From: Azorinus chamasolen
Lineage: Eukaryota; Mollusca; Bivalvia; Cardiida; Solecurtidae
DNA: 64,000 nucleotides
Direction: 5' to 3'
NCBI GenBank assembly: GCA_963576725.1
Contig: OY755236.1
Location: forward strand, 72,923,311 to 72,987,310
The notes beneath the pieces are model-generated. The model had not been told where the DNA came from. It searched no databases and was given only the letters and a program-made list of their open reading frames with translations. Below, one piece after another: positions 53,886-64,000 of this stretch (within the stretch, counting starts at the first letter, position 1; every line of letters begins with the position of its first letter). Position numbers and translations under genes: made by a program.

Positions 53886-54480
53886 ATAGACAGCATGTCA
53901 CACACACAACCAAACACACGCAAACACACTAGAAGAACACAGAAATCACCAACAAATACACAAGCACCAGAGACAAACATGAACAAAACACACGCACAAA
54001 GACACAAGACAAACAAAAGTAAGGGTGACAAAGAGAGAACCGCCTTGGCACGCTCAGTAGCAAAGTCACCACTGGGGGTTTAAGCCTGCCAGGAGGGACC
54101 GCAAGTACACCAATTACGACTAGTACTTCTAGACCGTAATTTGCCCCACCCACTACTAACGTTATGTCTGTGCCCACGACTACAACGAGTGTGATGAGTG
54201 CCCCTCCATATCATCCTATCATTTGTGTTCAGGCTCCGACGGAATGTAATAAGACAATTTAGCATTTCAGTGGGTTTACGCAAGAGAATGCTATAAAATT
54301 CCTTGAATGAGCTTTCTCCGATAATATCAGACAGTCCTTGGCCCCAACAAGTCAGAAATGTAATGCTGACTGGCAGCGTCCATCTTTCAGCAATATTAAA
54401 TGCTGTTGATAAATTTGTGTATTTCAAAGCACTACCCTCGTTATTAATCACAAAGTCTAGAATTTTAACTGCTGTTTAGA
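53886..54480 (-). mobile_element. Diverged Penelope-like 3' region fragment and unknown frame
   Basis: 53890-54080 (GAACCGCCTTGGCACGCTCAGTAGCAAAGTCACCACTGGGGG) is a diverged version of the 3' region at 46315 and 55710. Beside it a 123-residue minus-strand frame (54451-54080) is open, but I do not recognise it. Confidence 0.5.
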
Positions 54481-55490
54481 CAATGTACGAGGTAGTATGA
54501 CTTTTTAGTTAAATTTTGAGGGGGTTATATATGCAAACACACACAAAAACAAAATTAATCCCAAATCTTGGTTTATTTATAATGAACAACCACATTACAC
54601 ACACTATATGAAATTATCAGTAAATTGCTAATAATGCACATGATGTTTTATTCTATCAAAACTCCACCCTGAATTCCACTGATCATATATATGAATCCCA
54701 ATTTATTCCAATTTATTCTTGAAAGTTTGACTGACAGTATTTTGTTATTAGCAGTCTTACAGCTAAATCATTTCAAATGAAATCTAGCATTGTTCTATCC
54801 TTACTGGGTCTATTCAAAATAGCCAAACGGAGATTAATCCCTGTAAATATACATGATCGGAGCATAGGTGCCCTTCGCATGCTATGTCTCGACAATAAGT
54901 CCATCACAAATACATTTTTAATCACATGTCATACGTATCTAAAACATACAAAAAGATAGTTTTCTGCCCCCCCCCCCCCCCAAAAAAAAAAAAAAATTCG
55001 CGCACACCCATACTCTATATAATAAGTAAAAGGTATTCAACCCCGGTCGAAATCTGCTAAAATATCGGTGGGTTCATTCACTGCGATCGTCCTTGAAAGT
55101 TTTTTTGACCACCGATTTCAATAAACTGCGTCTCATTTATCAAAGAAATTATCACTCTTGATGAGCAGTTATCTACATTTTTTTTTCAGAATATTAATAC
55201 GCTTTTACAACGAGTCGTCAAAGTGACAACCAACCCCTCTAGTCACCGAACAAGTAGCAAAGGATAATGTTACCTTTATTGGGAAGTTAAAACATGGCCA
55301 CCACATATTACCTTCGAAATAAGGGTAAGTGGCTTAGAGTTATTGTGGTTCGACTGTAGGCATTCGTCATTTGGGACCGAAAATCATTGTCAGATAAAGC
55401 AGATTTCTGTCTTAATCAGGTGTCGGTTAAGCTAGATTATACTGTACGGCTATTTCCTGCTACCTGATCCGGTTGTCCTTGACTTCAACG
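54480..55490. other. Non-coding stretch with poly-C/poly-A tract
   Basis: CCCCCCCCCCCCCC followed by AAAAAAAAAAAAA at 54966-54996. No gene or element could be supported elsewhere in the stretch. Confidence 0.5.
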
Positions 55491-56199
55491 CTTGAAACCG
55501 AAACCCAAAGTAATGACTTTCGCCGATATCAATAAAAAGCAAGTAGAGATTTTTAGACCACCCAGACAGCGTTACATCGATCATCTCATCACTCCAACGG
55601 GCATCACTACAACAACGTCGACGACGAGTTCACTTGGTCCTCTTCTACGGGGTTATCCATGGTCGTGTTGCTGTACCAGTCTCATATATACCAAACGTAC
55701 AAATAATAGTCATGCAGAAAACACTACATACAGAACAAACAGCCGCCCGCACAGCAACACAAGGAAACAGCAAATGTACATAACTATAACAAAAATCAAG
55801 AGACGCACAAAGACAAAACAAACATACAATAGGGGGAAGATTGAAGTACCGCCTTGGAACGGTCAGTGACAAAAGTCACTGAGGGTTAAACCGTTTTTTT
55901 GGGCGCCCAACCTCACACTTATTCCATCCCCACCCTAAAAGACAAACAGTGTAAATAAACGTACCCTCTACGACTAATCTACAATAACCGCAATGGCAAA
56001 TACAGTGGTAAAGTGCATGTATAACGAAAACATTAAGTGAACAAACTATATCCACCTATCGCTAGTGTACTCATTGATTGAACTGCAAACAGAGTAACTG
56101 TAGAAAAGTAATAAAGGGTACGACAAAAATATGCAAAGAGGCCAGCGTGATTGCCAACTGTAAAAGGGTTGACAACCAAACATGCAGTATGGTGTAGTA

Positions 56200-56792
56200 C
56201 TATAGGGTCATATCCTTTTTTAATGATTTTTTAACATATTTGAAGAACAAAGTGAGAAAATGGGTATGTCCAATAATTTTACGAAGTTTGTAAATCACAT
56301 CACCATAACATTCAGGATGTGATATACCGTGTCGCAGAAGCACTTTGAGATTACATTTGTACTTGCCAATAAGTGAGAGATTTCGATAGTAAAATTTAGA
56401 GAAAGGTTTTCTTAGTTTACGGTATCCTTGCTTAAGCAGCTTTTCAGTTAAAATGAGATTTCGACTGTTAAATTCGTCAATAGATGAACACGCTCTAGCA
56501 AAACGAATAAGTTGAGATATATAAACCCCGTAAGATGGGGTACGGGGAACATCTCCGTCAATATGAGGGAAATTCACAATATTAAAATCAAAATCATCTC
56601 TATTGTCATATATTTTAAAGAAATCATTCCATTATCAATTTTAAGGTCTAGATCAAGAAACGCTGCATAATTGTCGGACGGGTTAGCTTTATTCAAGTTG
56701 AGTTCTTTAGGATAAATTGTAGGAATCAGGGCATCAAAGAAAGGGTTATCTAAAAGAATATCTAATATCATCCAAATATCGAGAAGTTTCAT
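56200..56792 (-). pseudogene. Reverse transcriptase C-terminal part (copy A)
   Basis: Two adjacent frames, 56792-56574 and 56577-56200. They hold a damaged RT box (KLLDIWMILDILLDNPFF), then FPHIDGDVPRTPSYGVYISQLIRFARACSSIDEFNSRNL and KLRKPFSKFYYRNLSL. Homologous to 47517-47131, extending further at the C-terminus. Confidence 0.8.
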
Positions 56793-56907
56793 TGAAGGCT
56801 TTTATAACATCTTGTGATTGTGGATTCAAACGTAACATGAAACCTCTCTCATAACAGTAACAAATCTGTGGTGCACAATTCGTACCCATAGGAATACCAA
56901 CTAGAGG

Positions 56908-58199
56908 TGTTTGTCACAAAAACGGATGTCTCCCCTCTAATAAAAACAATATGTAAAGGGAAATCACTAAAAATGTTATGGACTTGATGAATGATACTTC
57001 CCCTCATTATGCGCTTTCTACACCACATTTTTCAAGAAGAAAATGATAACAGCTATTAACTCCAAACAATATTGATACCAGAGGCATGGCCCTTGTTCAT
57101 GACACTTACTTTCATCATGCCCTTTCCATAAATAAAATGCCATTCCAATAGCAATAGCATCAGTCGAACAGAGTTATTGATCGGCCAAACAATGTAACAA
57201 AGGGCAATAACTCCAAAAGTATGAAGCCAGAGTTATGGCCCTTGTTCATGACACGTTATCTCATCATGCTCTTTTCATGTATGAAGTTTCAATACGATGG
57301 CAAGAGCCATGTAGGAGTTATCGTCCGGACAAGAAAGCGTTAAACAAATGTACAAGGGGCAATAACTCTAAATTTATTCAGGCCCGAGTTAAGGATCTTA
57401 TGCATGACATTTTCTCTTATCATGATCTTTCCATGTATGAAGTTTCACTCCAATGGCATGTGCCATATAGGAGTTATCGTCCTGAAAAAAAATTGTGATT
57501 TTTTTACAAAGGGCAATAACTCCAATATTAGTGAAGTCAGAGTTGTGGACACTGTGCATGACACTTCGTCTTGTCATGATCTTTCTATATATGTAGTTTC
57601 AATCCAATGGCATGAGCCATATAGGAGTTATCGTCCGAACAAAAAGTGTGATTTTTTACAAGGGGCAATAACTCCTATATTAGTGAAGCCAGAGTTATGG
57701 ACCTTGTGCATGGCACTTCCTCTCATTATGCTCTTTCCATATATGAAGTTTCAAACCAATGACATGAGCCATATCGGAGTTATCATCCGGACAAAAAAGT
57801 GTGAATGTATTTTACAAGGGGCAATAACTCCAGTATTAGTGAAGCCATAGTTATGGACTTTGTGCATGACACTTACTCTCGTCATGATCTTTCAATATAT
57901 GAAGTTTCAATCCAATGGCATGAGCCATATAGGAGTTATCGTCCGGACAAAAAAAGTGTGAATTTTTTTACAAGAGGCAATAACTCCTATATTAGTGAAG
58001 CCAGAGTTATGGACTTTGTGCATGACACTTTCTCTCATTATGCTCTTTCCATATATGAAGTGTCAATCAACTGGCATCAGGCATATTGAAGTTATCGTCC
58101 GGACAAAAAGTGTGACGGACAGACGGACAGACAGACAGACAGACAACTCTCACGAAAACAATATGTCTCCCCCATATAAATATGGGGGGATACATAATT
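56908..58199 (+). mobile_element. H8 tandem-core element (pearl/HINE-like)
   Basis: Starts CTAGAGGTGTTTGTCACAAAAACGGATGTCTCCCC. It has about seven units of roughly 155-160 bp (GGGCAATAACTCC.., AGCCAGAGTTATGGAC, ATGACACTT..CTCATTATGCTCTTTCCATATATGAAG, GGAGTTATCGTCCGGACAAAA), then (ACAG/ACGG)n at about 58113-58142. It ends CCCCCATATAAATATGGGGGGA. This 5' unique end, core repeats, microsatellite and hairpin end are the pearl layout. It lies exactly between RQV and IPMGTNCA of the RT. Confidence 0.85.
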
Positions 58200-58620
58200 A
58201 CCTGACGGTATATAGCATTCCCATAATGTACAAATATGTTATCCAAAAGAAAGTTTAGTGATTCGCAAACTTCTGAGCAAGTCCAATTGGTGTAATATTT
58301 CTTCTTTTTTTTTTGCTCGTCAGTAAAGAAAGCTTTTTCAGCATTACATGCCAGGAATGATGTTTTTTCCCGGGCAAATACTTTCTGGATTAAGTTAGTA
58401 AGTTTATCTATAGTTAAAATATGAGGAAGAGTTGTGCACAAAGTAGAACAATCATACGTGCTTACAGTGGATGCAAGATACCTTCTGTTCGTAAGCTTGT
58501 TTAAGACTTTTGAAGAGTTCTTAATAGACCAGAAGAGATTTGTTCCAGAATTTTCTTATCACAGTAGAATTTTACATGTTCTTTTACCTTTTTTAAACAA
58601 GAAGTCAAAAGTATAGACAA
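58200..58620 (-). pseudogene. Reverse transcriptase middle part (copy A)
   Basis: 58441 downward: LPHILTIDKLTNLIQKVF, SFLACNAEKAFFTDE, SEVCESLNFLLDNIFVHYGNAIYRQV. It is the segment left between the two nested tandem-core elements; an AAAAAAAA tract breaks the frame. Confidence 0.75.
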
Positions 58621-59835
58621 ACTAGAGGTTTTTGTCACAAAAACGGATGTCTCCCCTCTAATAAAAACAATATGTAAAGGGAAATCACTAAAAATGTTAT
58701 GGTCTTGATGAATGATACTTCCCCTCATTATGCATTTTCCACACTACATTTTTCAAGAAGAAAATGATAACAGCTAATAACTCCCAAACATACTGATACC
58801 AGATTTACGGCCCTTGTGCATGACACTTACTTTCATCATGCTCTTTCCAAAAATAAAATGTCATTCCAATAGCATCAGTCGAACAGGAGTTATTGATCGG
58901 CCAAAAATGTAACAAAGGGCAATAACTCCAAAAGTATTGAAGCCAGAATTATGGCCCTTGTTCATGACACTTTCTCTCATCATGCTCTTTCCATGTATGA
59001 AGTTTCAATACAATGGCAAGAGCCATGTAGGAGTTATCGTCCGGACAAAAAAGAATTAAACAAATGTACAAGGGGCAATAACTCTAAATTTATTGAAGCT
59101 CGAGTTAAGGATCTTATGCATGACACTTTCTCTTATCATGATCGTTCCATGTATAAAGTTTCACACCAATGGCATGTGTCACATAGGAGTAATCATCCGG
59201 ACAAAAAATTGTGATTTTTTTTACAAAGGGCAATAACTCCAATATTAGTGAAGCCAGAGTTATGGACCTTATACATGACACTTCCTCTCGTTATGATCTT
59301 TCCATATATGAAGTTTCAATCCAATGGCATGAGCCATATAGAAGTTATCGTCCGGACAAAAAAGTGTGAATTTTTTTACAAAGGGCAATAACTCCTATAA
59401 TAGTTAAGCCAGAGTTATGTACCTTCTGCATGACACGTCCTCTCATTATGCTCTTTCCATATATGAAGTTTCAATCAGCTGGCATCAGACATATTGAAGT
59501 TATTGTCCGGACAAAAAATTATGATATTTTTACAAAGGGCAATAACTCCAATATTAGTGAAGCCAGAGTTATGGACCTTGTGCATGACACTTTCTCTTGT
59601 CATGATCTTTCCATATATGAAGTTTCAATTCAATGGCATGAGCCATATAGGAGTTATCGTCCGGACAAAAAAGTGTGATTTTTTTTACAAATGGCAATAA
59701 CTCCAATATTAGTGAAGCCAGAGTTATGGACCTTGTGCATGACACTTCCTCTCATTATGCTCTTTCCATATATGAAGTTTCCATCAACTGGCATCAGGCA
59801 TATTGAAGTTATCGTCCGGACAAAAAGCGTGACGG

Positions 59836-59894
<59 letters not shown>

Positions 59895-59947
59895 ACTCTC
59901 ACGAAAACAACATGTCTCCCCCATATAAATATGGGGGGAGACATAAT
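58621..59947 (+). mobile_element. H9 tandem-core element, second copy of H8 type
   Basis: Same start (CTAGAGGTTTTTGTCACAAAAACGG), same units (about seven), microsatellite (ACAG/ACGG)n at 59833-59896 and hairpin end CCCCCATATAAATATGGGGGGAG. The two copies are close relatives, so inserted in the same period or one derived locally from the other. Confidence 0.85.
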
Positions 59948-60899
59948 TAGTAGTTGTACATGAGCTAGAATTTGCAATGAAACGCGCTTTATATATTTTT
60001 ATGTAGTTTTGGTAACCAATACATTGTAGGAAGTTTATGTTGTGTAATTTTAATATAGGTTCCAAGTTGTTCACGTTTATCTTTAATTATCTCAAAATTA
60101 CCTGTAATCACATGAACAGCCGGAGAATAGCAACATTTTGAGGTGGCGCAATCTCAACTATCAGGAATATTATCATTAATATTAAGGTCGGCCACAATTT
60201 TATTATAGTTGAAAATTGTATTTCTGATGGGTTTGTTATATTTGTAGCAGATGATAGGTAGTTCTGTATTTTTAAAGTATTTAGGAATAGTGTCAATTAC
60301 ATTTTTGTCTCTAAAATACTTTGGAGGTCAATAAAATGAAAAGGAATTTTCAATAAGAATCTTTGGTGTTCAGATAGTTTGTCAATGTGCGGTCTGAGAA
60401 CGCTTTGTATCAAACTAGCCGTTCCTATGAGAGGATCTGATCTAAAAATAATTTTATCGGCTTGCTCGTCAATTTCTTTTAATGAAGATATAAATAAGGA
60501 GGAACGTCTAGAAAGCACAGCATGTTTACCAGAAGTTAGACGTAAAGTATGTAGATCAAGAATAGTCATTTTCAAACGAGATTTTCGTTTAATATTACCA
60601 TTTTTACGAATGCCATGTGATCGAGATTTGCGTTTTCTTATAGAAAAAATAAGAAAAATATCTATATCAGGATCTTTTGAAATATTTCCAGTCTGGTAAA
60701 TATTATCATTCAATCCTAAAGGAAAAGGTTTTGCAATTTTTTTATCCAATTTAATTCAGATATAAATCTAGCTTTCGATTCAAAGCACATCCTTATCATA
60801 TGATATATGCTCTACAATTTGTACTAAAACATCTTTAAAAGAATGGCCAGATTTCCGAAAGTGTTGGTATAAAAATGTTTTAAGTTTACGATTTCGACA

Positions 60900-61105
60900 C
60901 TAGTAAGTCCTGTTAATATTATTCAACCAGACGAAGCAACAGTCTAAGATTTCTTCAACCATACTGCAGATTGAATGTCCACCAGCATTCTTTTCCCCCT
61001 AGAATTATACAAGTCTGGAACAGCCTGTCCACCACAGCCTTGACTGCCCCGAGCCTGGACGCCTTCAAGACAGCCGTCCAGTCACCCCCAGTTCGCCAGT
61101 CGTAG
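60900..61105 (+). pseudogene. LINE (non-LTR) RT C-terminus fragment
   Basis: RRSNSLRFLQPYCRLNVHQHSF, then after a one-base shift in TTTTCCCCC, PRIIQVWNSLSTTALTAPS followed by LDAFKTAVQS, stop at 61103. The FFPR-x-I-x-x-WNSLP...APSL-x-x-F pattern is the usual end of Jockey/CR1-group LINE proteins. The rest of the element is missing; it abuts Penelope copy A. Confidence 0.8.
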
Positions 61106-61109
61106 AGCA

Positions 61110-61530
61110 GTGGAAGAATGTACGGTATATATGTTTGGCAACCAGCTATTTTATCAGTCATGTTGGATTCACTTCACGCACTTTACTCGACATGTATTTT
61201 TAACCATCTTAAGTAGATGCCCTGATCTGGCGTTGATGAGTATACCACTGAAGTTGAAGAGCTACTCAGGTAGTGTTGGAATCAGTTTGACGACAGGTTT
61301 GGCCTGGGCTGCCATTGAAAGCCTCAATCCGGATTTTGAAAAATCAAGATTTAAAAAAAGTAAGAATGAATGCACTACATATCTATTCTTTTTAAAAATT
61401 TACACGAAGCTAGAAAGAAATTTCCAAACAGTGAACCTATTGAGAATAAGGTACATCAAAACCACTGATCAAATTGTCACTGGTCACATTTCTAAAAGCA
61501 GTGTCAAATCTAAGATGTCAAAGCAGCCGA
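61110..61530. other. Open stretch of uncertain nature
   Basis: A 147-residue plus frame is open here but has no recognisable domain and starts beside the LINE end; probably 3' flanking DNA. Confidence 0.4.
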
Positions 61531-61533
61531 CCT

Positions 61534-61761
61534 TTAACCCCTGTACTCCATAAATCTGCCATTCTACACCTTAAACAAACAGAGTAGACCCAGATTAGAC
61601 TCTCTTCAGGAGCTGTCTGACCATGATCTGCTGTGTGCTTATGAAATTATATATAATATAGATCTAGATATAATTATACAGTTTCTGCCATGGCCCAAAA
61701 ATCTTATTTATATTCATTATTTCATTATCTCTTCAATGAATATTCATGGGGTAAAGGGTCA
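61534..61761. mobile_element. P1-family MITE
   Basis: TTAACCCCTGTACTCCATAAATCTGCC to CATGGGGTAAAGGGTCAA. Hairpin AGACCCAGATTAGACTCTCTTCAGGAGCTGTCTGACCATG. Confidence 0.8.
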
Positions 61762-61840
61762 ATGCTTTCATGTTCAAAGCTGTTGCTAAACAGAAACACA
61801 GCACTAAATGTATGCAAAGGCTACATATAATAATCTATAA

Positions 61841-61853
61841 CCCCCCCCCCCCC
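61841..61853. repeat. Poly-C tract
   Basis: Thirteen or more C; length may be unreliable. Confidence 0.75.
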
Positions 61854-61989
61854 TGACACACACGGTAAATTGAGGATACATTATTTTTACAATGTATTTG
61901 AGTGTGGAAGATTGAATATGTGTTGAAAGCCTTCTATGGGGAATACTTACTTTGATCTGCCGATAGAACCCCGTGTTTTAATGGTTTTA

Positions 61990-63240
61990 TTTCCACCAAA
62001 CGCAACAGCTTGCGCGAAATCGTACTTCTGCAGTACATGCATTGTGGCCAACCGACAATCGTACTTAACGTCGAGACTGTACCTTGCGGACACTGATGTA
62101 TAATGTGGTCGCCCTATGACGCCCTAAATCAGCTTCGCAGCGAGAGCAGAAATGACCGGGAGTTCCCCGTAAATGTATGCAGCGGTTAAATGTGGGCCGT
62201 ACATTCTTCGCAATCAACTCCATTTCACTCCACAAGCCAGTACGCTTGACATGCGTTTGACTTGCTTTTGATCTTATGCTGATTATGCATAGCTTACGTT
62301 TGCCCTCTTATGAGTTTACGTTGCTCGTAGACTCGTCGTACATTCATTTCCGTGTGGTCTCTGTGCGGAGGCAGACGATCGGTGTACGGTTATCGTACTA
62401 ATTTTCTGGGCATTGCAGCCTCTGCGATTTGTCATTAAACAAATATACGGGCATCGTTCGTAAGCCACTCGAAGATCGTCCACGTATTCAGTGGACATGA
62501 AGGCTAAATATAGTATGGCGATCATATGATCATCGCATGGTCAGCACAAGGTTGTCGCTCGGAGTTCGTGCAATCTCGTGAAATCGTAGGTACATCGCAG
62601 TCATCTGTGGCAACCTAGCAGCGACAGCTCGATGGCCGTGGGGCAATTTTGAGATTTCGGATGGTTACATATGTGTTCGTCTTTTCCCGCATTAACAGTT
62701 TGTCTAGCCATATCCAACCTTGCGGAGACCGCGCGGTGACTGAACGGAGTGTGCACGATCTCTGTACCGTCGCCGTTGCGTCATTGTACGAGTAAGTTTA
62801 CACAAATTATCATACGTTGATCGTATACAATGTGAATGAAAACTTCGCAGCACATAGACTTCTACGATGAAAACAAAAACAGTAGGAAAATCGCAGTCAA
62901 CGAAATTGTACAGCCACCATGGCAAATGTAAACTAGGCATTATGCAAGATGTCTGTCTCATTCACCCAACATTCCTACGGAGATCATATGGTAATCTTGC
63001 GACCGCTGCAAGAACACACATGGCGTCCGCAAGTGCACTATGATTACAGATCTCTTCGGTGGCAAAGTCAGTATTTTCAAGTGTACGATGAGCGTACGTC
63101 GATGTACAACTGGCGCAACAACAATCTTCTAGATTTGTTGCGACATCCCCCGAAACAATCACATGACCCCTGTGCGGCGAAAACAACCCATAGACCCGCC
63201 GATTGGTGGTCGTATCCCAGTCGTTACTGCAGATAACCCT
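61990..63240. other. CpG-rich block of unknown origin
   Basis: Dense in CG dinucleotides (many CGTAC, TCGCA, TCGTA motifs) compared with the AT-rich, CpG-poor surroundings. Frames of up to 95 residues on both strands show no recognisable protein. No LTR, TTAA or TA border found. It could be a young mobile element or an unmethylated regulatory region. Confidence 0.5.
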
Positions 63241-63282
63241 CCAGCATGCTGAATATTATTTCGCCCGCTCAAAACTGGTTAA

Positions 63283-63546
63283 TTAACACTTTACTCCGTG
63301 AATATATATATATATATATATATATAACAAATAATGACATAATTAATATTAATTAGATTAATTGTTATAAAAGCACATGGACACGGCGGTAACCTTAGGC
63401 CAGGGTTGAAACTGTAGAATCGTATCTACATTGCATCATAAGCTAACAGAACAAACCCTGATCAAACGGCTCCTATAGGAGCCGTCTGATCTGGGTCTAC
63501 TCTGTTTTCAAAGGCGTAGAAAGGTTTATTTAAAGGATAAAGGGTT
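63283..63546. mobile_element. P1-family MITE with TA microsatellite
   Basis: TTAACACTTTACTCCGTGAATATA with (TA)n at 63302-63326. Perfect hairpin CCCTGATCAAACGGCTCCTATAGGAGCCGTCTGATCTGGG; right end GGATAAAGGGTTGT. Confidence 0.82.
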
Positions 63547-63889
63547 GTATACCATAAATTGCTTCGTTCTTACCTACAAGTTAAGTTGTCACAGTCACTT
63601 ACTTTGGTACCTCGCCTGGATCCACGATTGCAAAGATTATCCCCGATTTGCACATAGCGTACATGTACCAGGGATTACAAACTGTGTTAATAATTTGTAT
63701 GACTTGTCACGACTTACTGAAAAATGGTGCATTGCTTACTTTATTAACGTATTGCTGGTCTTGCACCAGGAAAGGTCATTTGCTGTGCAGTTGACATGGA
63801 CATGGCTTATAGAAGAACGGGGCCGCTATGTATAATGTGTTCGTAATATGTGCAATCATAATCACACACGCTGTTTTCATTATACAGTT

Positions 63890-64000
63890 CAATCTTTTAC
63901 TCTTTAGATCTATACAACGGCGTTTCAAAACAAGTAGACCCAGGCCAGCGGCCCCTTTCTGATATTGGTCGGCTTTTCTTGTAAATCTGAATGGACAGTT
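63890..64000. mobile_element. P1 MITE cut by the window edge
   Basis: CAATCTTTTACTCTTTAGATCTATACAACGGCG..AAGTAGACCCAGGCCAGCGGCCCC is the left half of a P1 copy. Confidence 0.6.

Larger units (their letters stand above)
55700..60930 (-). mobile_element. Penelope-like element copy A with two nested tandem-core elements
   Basis: Sense minus. 60930-60830 has HFRKSGHSFKDVLVQIVE (GIY-YIG-region-like). 60749-60297 has DNIYQTGNISKDPDIDIF and a basic RKSRSHGIRKNGNIKRKSR stretch. 60296-59950 continues the pre-RT and RT start (YKARFIANSSSCTTT). Nested element H9 (58621-59947) follows. 58620-58200 has RT (LLDNIFVHYGNAIYRQV). Nested element H8 (56908-58199) follows. 56907-56200 has IPMGTNCA and YGVYISQLIRFARACSS. 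The 3' region runs to 55700. A GIY-YIG-like block before RT fits the permuted Naiad-type Penelope elements known from invertebrates. Several frame changes; inactive. Confidence 0.8.

Noticed and set aside
54080..54451. 123-residue minus frame as a gene
   Set aside because: No family recognised and it adjoins a diverged Penelope 3' fragment; kept only as an unknown frame.
57235..59700. Many 80-150-residue frames (for example 57404-57850) in the H8/H9 arrays
   Set aside because: They follow the 155-160-bp repeat unit, recur in every unit and encode no known domain.
62949..63236. 95-residue frame in the CpG-rich block
   Set aside because: No domain, unusual composition and a competing antisense frame; open by base composition.

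Overview
This window is an AT-rich, intron-rich animal nuclear genome, most likely a bivalve mollusc. The evidence is exons with GT/AG borders scattered over tens of kilobases, and bivalve-style tandem-core elements with GAC/GTCC-type microsatellite tails (pearl or HINE type). Other support comes from Penelope-like and Ty3/gypsy relics and dense hairpin MITEs. No bacterial, plasmid or phage feature is present. The species cannot be named from the sequence alone.

Two host genes face each other tail to tail. (1) On the + strand, positions 1609 to 20107 hold the last seven coding exons of an SLC23-type nucleobase/ascorbate transporter; its 5' exons lie upstream of the window. All exon phases join, the NAT signature QNVGAIGFTK is intact, and the stop is at 20105-20107. 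(2) On the - strand, positions 52995 down to 26281 hold a complete inosine-uridine-type nucleoside hydrolase. It has five coding positions, and position 4 is present as two homologous exons with identical phases (36761-36882 and 30175-30317). Only one of them can be used at a time without breaking the frame, which predicts mutually exclusive splicing. A third, broken copy of the 5' half of that exon lies just upstream, split at its TTAA by a MITE insertion. A hydrolase that releases nucleobases beside a transporter with a nucleobase-type (Q) signature suggests a salvage pair; this is inference.

A probable pseudogene of an EGF-like, single-pass membrane protein with PPxY-type tail motifs lies antisense in an SLC23 intron (5949-6713).

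The rest is mobile DNA. An LTR element with two matching 528-bp LTRs, a 4-bp target duplication and one coiled-coil gag-like ORF sits in the last SLC23 intron (16634-19401). A decayed Ty3/gypsy copy lies at about 31480-35400. Copies of a Penelope-like element (probably the permuted Naiad type) lie at 40190-40760, 46300-51044 and 55700-60930, and tandem-core elements are nested inside two of them. A LINE 3' end is at about 60900-61105.

Dozens of short hairpin elements fall into two termini classes: TTAA-flanked CCCTTT ends (piggyBac-like; families called P1 to P6 here) and TA-flanked CAGT ends (pogo/Tigger-like; family Q). Their long central palindromes share the same apex, close to CTCCTATAGGAG, despite unrelated ends. 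That shared apex, the alternative hydrolase exons and the young gag-only LTR element are the most interesting signals. Family labels P, Q, H and R are local names used only in this annotation.
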